Assembly: GCA_963697915.1 (NCBI GenBank)
Contig: OY969103.1
Span: 2,232,001-2,296,000 of the forward strand
DNA length: 64,000 nt
Reading direction: 5' to 3'
Source of the DNA: VRUE01 sp963697915
Lineage (GTDB): Bacteria; Actinomycetota; Thermoleophilia; Solirubrobacterales; 70-9
Shown here: in pieces, positions 59,466 through 64,000 of the stretch
Layout of the letters: each line of letters opens with the position of its first letter
How positions within the stretch are numbered: the first letter of the stretch is position 1
The notes under the pieces: model-generated
What the model saw: only the letters and a program-made list of their open reading frames with translations
What the model was told of the DNA's origin: nothing
Database searches by the model: none
Position numbers and translations under genes: made by a program

Positions 59466-60301
59466 AGGCGCGCTGCGCGCTGGTCCAGATGCGCTTCGGC
59501 CGCGACCGCGAGGAGAACGTGCGGCGCGGGGCCGAGCTCGTCCGCCAGGCGGCGGCCGAGGGCGCCCAGATCATCTGCCTGCCGGAGCTGGCGACCAGCA
59601 TCTACCCGGCCTACGTCGAGAACCCCGACCACCGCGAGTGGGCGGAACCGGTTCCCGGGCCGGCGACGCAGGCGATCGCGGCGGCCGCGGCCGAGGCCGG
59701 TGCCTATGTCGTCTACCCGCTCTACGAGCTGACCGAGGACGGGCGGCGCTTCAACACCGCGGTCTTCATCGACCCGGCCGGGGAGATCGCCGGCCGCTAT
59801 CGCAAGAACAGCATTCCCGACGTCCGCATGGAGTCGATGATGGGAATGGAGAAGTACTACTTCGAGCCCGGCGACCTCGGCTACCCGGTCTTCGAGACCG
59901 AGCTCGGGGTCAAGGTCGGGGTGACGATCTGTTACGAGCGCCACTTCCCCGAGGGGCCGCGCAGCCTCGCCCTCGGCGGCGCCGACGTGATCTTCGTCCC
60001 GACCGCGACCGGCGCCGGTCGCGAGCTCTGGGACGTCGAGCTGCGCGGCCACGCGATCGCCAACCTGCTCTGGGTCGGCGGCGTCAACCGGGTCGGCCGC
60101 GACGAGGACGGCTCTGAGGCCGAGTTCTGGGGCTCCTCGCTCTTCTCGGCCCCCGACGGCGAGGTCGTCGCCAGCGCCGGCGACGAGGGCGAGGCGATCG
60201 TCCACGCCGAGATCGACACCGAGCGCAGCCGCCGCCTGCGTGAGGACTGGGGCTTCTTCCGCGACCGGCGCCCCGACGTCTACGGGGCAATCGACGCTTG
60301 A
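59462..60301 (+). CDS. Nitrilase-superfamily carbon-nitrogen hydrolase (rightward copy)
   Basis: 279 residues from GTG 59462. Catalytic Glu42 in CLPELATS, Lys115 in RYRKNSIPD, Cys157 in TICYERHFPE. It resembles beta-ureidopropionase/N-carbamoylputrescine amidohydrolase (the MESMMGMEKYYFEPGD block). Only distantly similar to the copy at 50794, so the two are not recent duplicates and may act on successive or different amides. Overlaps the permease gene by TTGA. Confidence 0.84.
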   Translation: MKARCALVQMRFGRDREENVRRGAELVRQAAAEGAQIICLPELATSIYPAYVENPDHREWAEPVPGPATQAIAAAAAEAGAYVVYPLYELTEDGRRFNTAVFIDPAGEIAGRYRKNSIPDVRMESMMGMEKYYFEPGDLGYPVFETELGVKVGVTICYERHFPEGPRSLALGGADVIFVPTATGAGRELWDVELRGHAIANLLWVGGVNRVGRDEDGSEAEFWGSSLFSAPDGEVVASAGDEGEAIVHAEIDTERSRRLREDWGFFRDRRPDVYGAIDA

Positions 60302-61566
60302 CCGGGTCGCTCCTGCGCCGTGATCTGCTCGCCGCCCTGCTCTGGGTGGTCGTCATCGTGCCGCCCTCGTTCGGCTTCTGGCTGGTCGCCGGCAGCCTCG
60401 CCGGGGTGCCGGCCGAGGACGTGCGCACGCTGATCCTCGCCGCGCTGCTGGCGGTTGGAATCACCACGCTCGCCCAGGTCTGCCTCGGCTACCGGATGCC
60501 GATCTTCGAGGGCCCGGCGAGCACTTACCTCGGCGCCGTCGCGGTGCTCGGCGCCGCCGGCGGCGCCGCCCATCCGGCCCAGGTGACGGGCGGCCTGCTG
60601 GCCGCGGGCGTCCTCGTCCTCGTCCTCGGCCTGGCCGGTGCCGACCGCCCCCTGCGTCGCCTCTTCACGCCGCCGGTGCTGGTCGCCTTCCTGCTGATCG
60701 TCGTCATCGCGGTCGTCCCGGCGACCGTCGAGCGGGCGATCGGCCACAGCGCCGAGCACCCGCTGGGGACCGTCGCCGCCTGGACCGCGGCCGCGGTCGT
60801 CGTCGCCGTCGCGCTCGGCAGCCAGCGGGTCTCCGCCCTGCGCCCCTACGGCCTGCTCGCCGCGCTCCTGCTCGGCACCCTCACCTACTTCCTGCTCGCC
60901 GGCTTCCCCGGCGCCGGGTCCTCCTCGGGCTGGGGGGTGCCGGACGTCTTCCCCTGGGGCGCGCCGGAGCTCAGCTTCTCGATCGCCATCCCCTTCCTGA
61001 TCGCCGGCGTCCTCGCCTCGCTCAACACGATGGCCTCGATCGACGCGATGGCCGGCGCCCGCGAGGCGCCGCCCGGCCCCGGCGCCGGCCGCCGGGCGCT
61101 GCTCACCCACGGTGGCGCCGGGGCTGCCACCGCCTGCTTCGGCAACCTGCTCGGCAACGTCCCGCGCCTCGACTCGGCCGGGGTCGTGCGGATGATCGGC
61201 AACCCCCGCCCGCGCGCCCTCGGCTTCGCCGCCGCGGCGATCTTCGCCCTCGCCTTCGTCGGGCCGGCGGTCGACCTGCTCGCCCGCATCCCGGTCGCCG
61301 TCTCGGCGGCGCTGCTGGCCGTCGTCCTCGGCCTCGTCGTCGACCAGGGCCTGCGCCAGGCCGCCGGCTTCGAACCGCGCCGCCGCTGGCTGGTCGTCGC
61401 CCCGGCGGTCGTCCCGACGCTCGCCTGGCTGCTCGTCGGCGACCAGCTCTCCGCCGAGGCGCGGCTGGTCGCCAACCCGCTCTTGCTCGGCGTCCTGCTC
61501 GCGGTCGCCCTCGACCGCCTCGTGCCGCGCGACCTCAACCACCCGGCCGCGAGGGCGGCGAGCTGA
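60298..61566 (+). CDS. NCS2-type nucleobase/xanthine permease
   Basis: 422 residues, about 12 to 14 membrane segments. The uracil/xanthine permease signature is seen in QVCLGYRMPIFEGPASTYLG and in the later helix pair with LNTMASIDAMAGAREAP and NLLGNVPRLDSAGVVRM. Proton-driven uptake of a nucleobase-like ring fits the neighbouring ring-opening genes and gives the best clue to their substrate. TTG start with TTGA overlap. Ligand residues differ from UraA, so uracil itself is not certain. Confidence 0.8.
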   Translation: MTGSLLRRDLLAALLWVVVIVPPSFGFWLVAGSLAGVPAEDVRTLILAALLAVGITTLAQVCLGYRMPIFEGPASTYLGAVAVLGAAGGAAHPAQVTGGLLAAGVLVLVLGLAGADRPLRRLFTPPVLVAFLLIVVIAVVPATVERAIGHSAEHPLGTVAAWTAAAVVVAVALGSQRVSALRPYGLLAALLLGTLTYFLLAGFPGAGSSSGWGVPDVFPWGAPELSFSIAIPFLIAGVLASLNTMASIDAMAGAREAPPGPGAGRRALLTHGGAGAATACFGNLLGNVPRLDSAGVVRMIGNPRPRALGFAAAAIFALAFVGPAVDLLARIPVAVSAALLAVVLGLVVDQGLRQAAGFEPRRRWLVVAPAVVPTLAWLLVGDQLSAEARLVANPLLLGVLLAVALDRLVPRDLNHPAARAAS

Positions 61567-61598
61567 AAACAGACACACATGGACAGGAGGACTCACAT

Positions 61599-62468
61599 AT
61601 GGGCCAGTTGATCGATTTCAGGATCAAGCCACCGGTGCGCGACACCGACACCGACCCGGTGGTCGAGCTGGGCCCGATGCTGGGGCGCTACGACGAGATC
61701 TACGGGATGCGGGAGCGCTTCAACACCCCGTTCGAGGCGCTGACCGAGGAAATGGAGCGCTTCGGCGTGCGCGGCATCATGCAGGCCGAGTTCGAGGAAA
61801 GCGGCCGCTCGCGCTACTGGAACGAACGCGTCGCCGAGCTCACCGGCCGCCGCCCCGACCTCTTCCTCGGCGGCATCGCCGGGGTCGACCCGCGCGAGCC
61901 CGACGCCCTCGCCGAGCTCGAATGGGCGCACGACACGCTCGGTCTGCGCGGCCTCGTGATCCAGCCGGGCTTCCTCGGCCTGCTGCCGACCGACCGCCGT
62001 TGCTACCCGCTCTACGCCTACTGCCGCGAGCGCGGCCTGCCGGTCACGCTCCACACCGGGATCAACTTCACCCCGCACGGCCCGATCGACTACGGCCGGC
62101 CGCTCTGGGTCGACCAGGTCGCCTGTGACTTCCCCGATCTCGTCCTGGTCTGCAACCACGGCGGCTGGCCCTGGGTGATGGAGTCGCTGGCGATCGCCTG
62201 GAAGCACCGCAACGTCTACCTCGAGTTCGGCGCGATCGCGCCCAAGTACCTGGCCGACCCGCGCGGCGGCTGGCAGCCGCTGCCGCACTGGATGCGGACC
62301 CAGGTCCGCGACCGGGTGATGCTGGCGACCGACTGGCCGATGCTGAGCTACGAGCGGCTGGTCGAGGAGCTGCCGCTGCTCGAGCTGCCGCCCGCGGCGC
62401 TCGCCGCCTACACGCACGAGAACGCGGAAGGGGTGATCGGCCGGGCATGGGCCTCGGCGCCGGCATGA
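61599..62468 (+). CDS. Amidohydrolase-2 family protein with altered N-terminal metal motif
   Basis: 289 residues with the amidohydrolase-2 fold blocks LHTGINFTPHGP, VCNHGGWPW and MLATDWPML. The N-terminal HxH of the family is replaced by IDFRIKPP (residues 5-12), so it can bind at most a reduced metal set (His of LHTG, His of CNHGG, Asp of ATDWP). It could be a decarboxylase-like or ring-opening hydrolase with a single metal. Ribosome site AGGAGG; its stop overlaps the fbiC ATG. Confidence 0.78.
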   Translation: MGQLIDFRIKPPVRDTDTDPVVELGPMLGRYDEIYGMRERFNTPFEALTEEMERFGVRGIMQAEFEESGRSRYWNERVAELTGRRPDLFLGGIAGVDPREPDALAELEWAHDTLGLRGLVIQPGFLGLLPTDRRCYPLYAYCRERGLPVTLHTGINFTPHGPIDYGRPLWVDQVACDFPDLVLVCNHGGWPWVMESLAIAWKHRNVYLEFGAIAPKYLADPRGGWQPLPHWMRTQVRDRVMLATDWPMLSYERLVEELPLLELPPAALAAYTHENAEGVIGRAWASAPA

Positions 62469-64000
62469 GGCCGGCGCGGCAGCAGCCTGGGGGTCGCCTG
62501 CGCGGCGTGCTCGAGGCCGCCCGGCGCGGCGAGTCGCTCGGGGTGCGCGACGCGGCCCCGCTGATCGGCGTCCGCGGCGACGCCCTGGAGGAGCTGATGG
62601 CGGTCGCGCGGAGCGTGCGCGAGCGTGGCACCGGCAGCGCTATCACCTACTCGCCGAACGTCTTCGTGCCGCTGACGACGCTCTGCCGCGACGTCTGCCA
62701 CTACTGCACCTTCGCCCGCCCGCCGAGCCCCGGCCAGCGCGCCTACATGAGCATCGAGGAGGTGCTCGAGGTGGCGGAGCGGGGTCGCGCCGCCGGCTGC
62801 CGCGAGGCCCTCTTCACGCTCGGCGACAAGCCCGAGCTGCGCTACCGGCAGGCGCGCGAGGAGCTCGCCGAGCTCGGCTGCGCGACCACGATCGAGTACC
62901 TCGAGCGGGCCGCCGCCGCCGTGCTGCGCGAGACCGGCCTGCTGCCCCACCTCAACCCCGGCGTCGTCGACGCCCAGGACCTGCGCCGCCTGCGCCGGGT
63001 CGGGGCCTCGCTCGGGATCATGCTGGAGAGCTCCTCGGAGCGCCTGCTCCTGCCCGGGATGGCGCACCACGGCTCGCCCGACAAGCGGCCGCGGGCGCGG
63101 CTGGCGACGATCGGCGGCGCCGGCCGGCTCGGCGTCCCCTTCACCTCGGGGATCCTGATCGGGATCGGTGAGACCCGCTTCGAGCGGCTCGAGTCGATCC
63201 TGCAGCTGCGCCTCCTGCACGAGCGCCACGGCCACCTGCAGGAGGTGATCGTGCAGAACTTCTGCGCCAAGCCGGGCACCCTGATGGCGGACGCGCCCGA
63301 GCCGCCCACCGAGGAGCTGCTCTGGACGATCGCCGCCGCCCGCCTGCTGCTCGGCCCGGGTATCAGCCTGCAGGCGCCGCCCAACCTCAGCGGCGACCGG
63401 CTTGGCGAGCTGCTCGACGCCGGGATCGACGACTGGGGCGGGGTCTCGCCGGTCACCGTCGACCACGTCAACCCGGAGGCGCCCTGGCCGGCGCTGGAGC
63501 GCCTCGAGCGGGTGAGCGCCGAGCGCGGCCTCGACCTGCTGCCGCGCCTCACCCTCTACCCGCGCTACGCCCGCGAGCCCGAGCGCTGGTGCGCCGAGCA
63601 GGTGGCGCCGGCGGTGCGCGCCGCCGCCGACTCGCTCGGCTACGCGCGGCGCTGGGAGTGGCACGCGGGCGCCCCCGGGCCGCCGCCGGCGGCCTTCCCG
63701 GGACGGCGCGCCGAGCGGCCCCCCGGCGGCCCGGTCGGCGAGGCGCTGGCGGCGCTGCGCGAGGGCACCGAGCCCGAGGAGGAGATGCTCACCGCCCTGG
63801 CCAGCGCCCGCGGCGCCGACCTAGGCCACGTCCTGGCGGCGGCCGATGAGCTGCGCCGCGAGGTCTGCGGCGACGAGGTCACCTACGTCGTCACGCGCAA
63901 CATCAACTACACCAACGTCTGTTACTTCCGCTGCGGCTTCTGCGCCTTCTCGAAGGGGAAGCTGGCCGCCAACCTGCGCGGCGCGCCCTACCTGGTGCCG
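62465..64000 (+). CDS. fbiC: FO synthase FbiC (CofG-CofH fusion), cut by window end
   Basis: 512 codons are visible and the frame is still open at the right edge. CofG half: radical-SAM cluster motif CRDVCHYC (Cys74, Cys78, Cys81) in PLTTLCRDVCHYCTFARPP. After a linker (about 400-440) the CofH half begins, with its own motif CYFRCGFC (Cys486, Cys490, Cys493). FbiC joins tyrosine with a flavin precursor to make FO, the chromophore of coenzyme F420. ATGA overlap with the amidohydrolase ties it to the catabolic operon. Confidence 0.95.
   Translation, partial: MRPARQQPGGRLRGVLEAARRGESLGVRDAAPLIGVRGDALEELMAVARSVRERGTGSAITYSPNVFVPLTTLCRDVCHYCTFARPPSPGQRAYMSIEEVLEVAERGRAAGCREALFTLGDKPELRYRQAREELAELGCATTIEYLERAAAAVLRETGLLPHLNPGVVDAQDLRRLRRVGASLGIMLESSSERLLLPGMAHHGSPDKRPRARLATIGGAGRLGVPFTSGILIGIGETRFERLESILQLRLLHERHGHLQEVIVQNFCAKPGTLMADAPEPPTEELLWTIAAARLLLGPGISLQAPPNLSGDRLGELLDAGIDDWGGVSPVTVDHVNPEAPWPALERLERVSAERGLDLLPRLTLYPRYAREPERWCAEQVAPAVRAAADSLGYARRWEWHAGAPGPPPAAFPGRRAERPPGGPVGEALAALREGTEPEEEMLTALASARGADLGHVLAAADELRREVCGDEVTYVVTRNINYTNVCYFRCGFCAFSKGKLAANLRGAPYLVP

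Overview
This is a GC-rich (about 70% by eye), gene-dense chromosomal window with long operons and many 4-bp NTGA start/stop overlaps. It fits an actinobacterium of the Thermoleophilia, most likely Solirubrobacterales. Support: a fused CofG-CofH (FbiC) gene for coenzyme F420, an InhA-like enoyl-ACP reductase, two branched-chain-type (LIV) ABC transporters embedded in catabolic clusters, a winged-helix protein with a basic tail, and a secreted protein ending in a cysteine-containing beta-sandwich typical of that order. The placement is inferred from gene content; no rRNA, tRNA or CRISPR was seen.

Layout. 1-4.4 kb: end of an aeRF1-like gene, three small genes (HesB-like, an acidic protein, a metallothionein-like protein) around two divergent sigmaB-like promoters, a secreted trypsin-like protease, a decayed VOC fragment and a class II Fic protein behind an AT-rich operator-like repeat. 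4.4-17.9 kb: a catabolic locus. Leftward are a crotonase, a DUF1185 protein, a class A flavin monooxygenase and a cyclic-nucleotide-domain/thioredoxin-reductase-like fusion. Rightward are a flavin reductase, an IclR regulator with promoter and operator, an enamidase-like amidohydrolase, an isochorismatase-type hydrolase, LivKHMGF and an amidase. Together they look like uptake and opening of a nitrogen-containing, perhaps cyclic, amide. 17.9-26.2 kb: VapBC, a GST, a DUF2867 gene divergent from a TetR gene with two identical operators, a DCC thiol protein, an MFS exporter, a RelE-like remnant and a 1117-residue secreted metalloprotease with a glycine-rich domain. 26.3-32.3 kb: a DUF1989 gene, then a MarR-controlled set with an HpaB-type monooxygenase, aldehyde dehydrogenase and an unusual acylphosphatase/LigD-phosphoesterase fusion.

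32.3-36.8 kb: mixed genes (VOC protein, membrane protein, beta-carbonic anhydrase, crotonase) and a NarL-type two-component pair. 36.9-44.3 kb: a compact type II fatty-acid synthesis operon, fabD-fabH-fabG-acpP-fabF-accD-like-GDSL hydrolase-MaoC dehydratase-fabI, closed by a hairpin. 44.5-46.8 kb: winged-helix regulator and a Baeyer-Villiger-type monooxygenase.

46.9-64.0 kb: the most interesting region. Leftward: a Kal-like hotdog ammonia-lyase, crotonase, acyl-CoA ligase, nitrilase-family amidohydrolase, HyuA and HyuB. Rightward, from the same 120-bp intergenic region: LivF-H-M-K-G, a second nitrilase-family enzyme, an NCS2 nucleobase-type permease, an amidohydrolase and FbiC. Read as a pathway: import of a cyclic ureide or pyrimidine, ATP-dependent ring opening, decarbamoylation to a beta-amino acid, CoA activation, ammonia elimination and hydration, with F420 made alongside. 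That pathway is inference; the gene content and order are seen directly.
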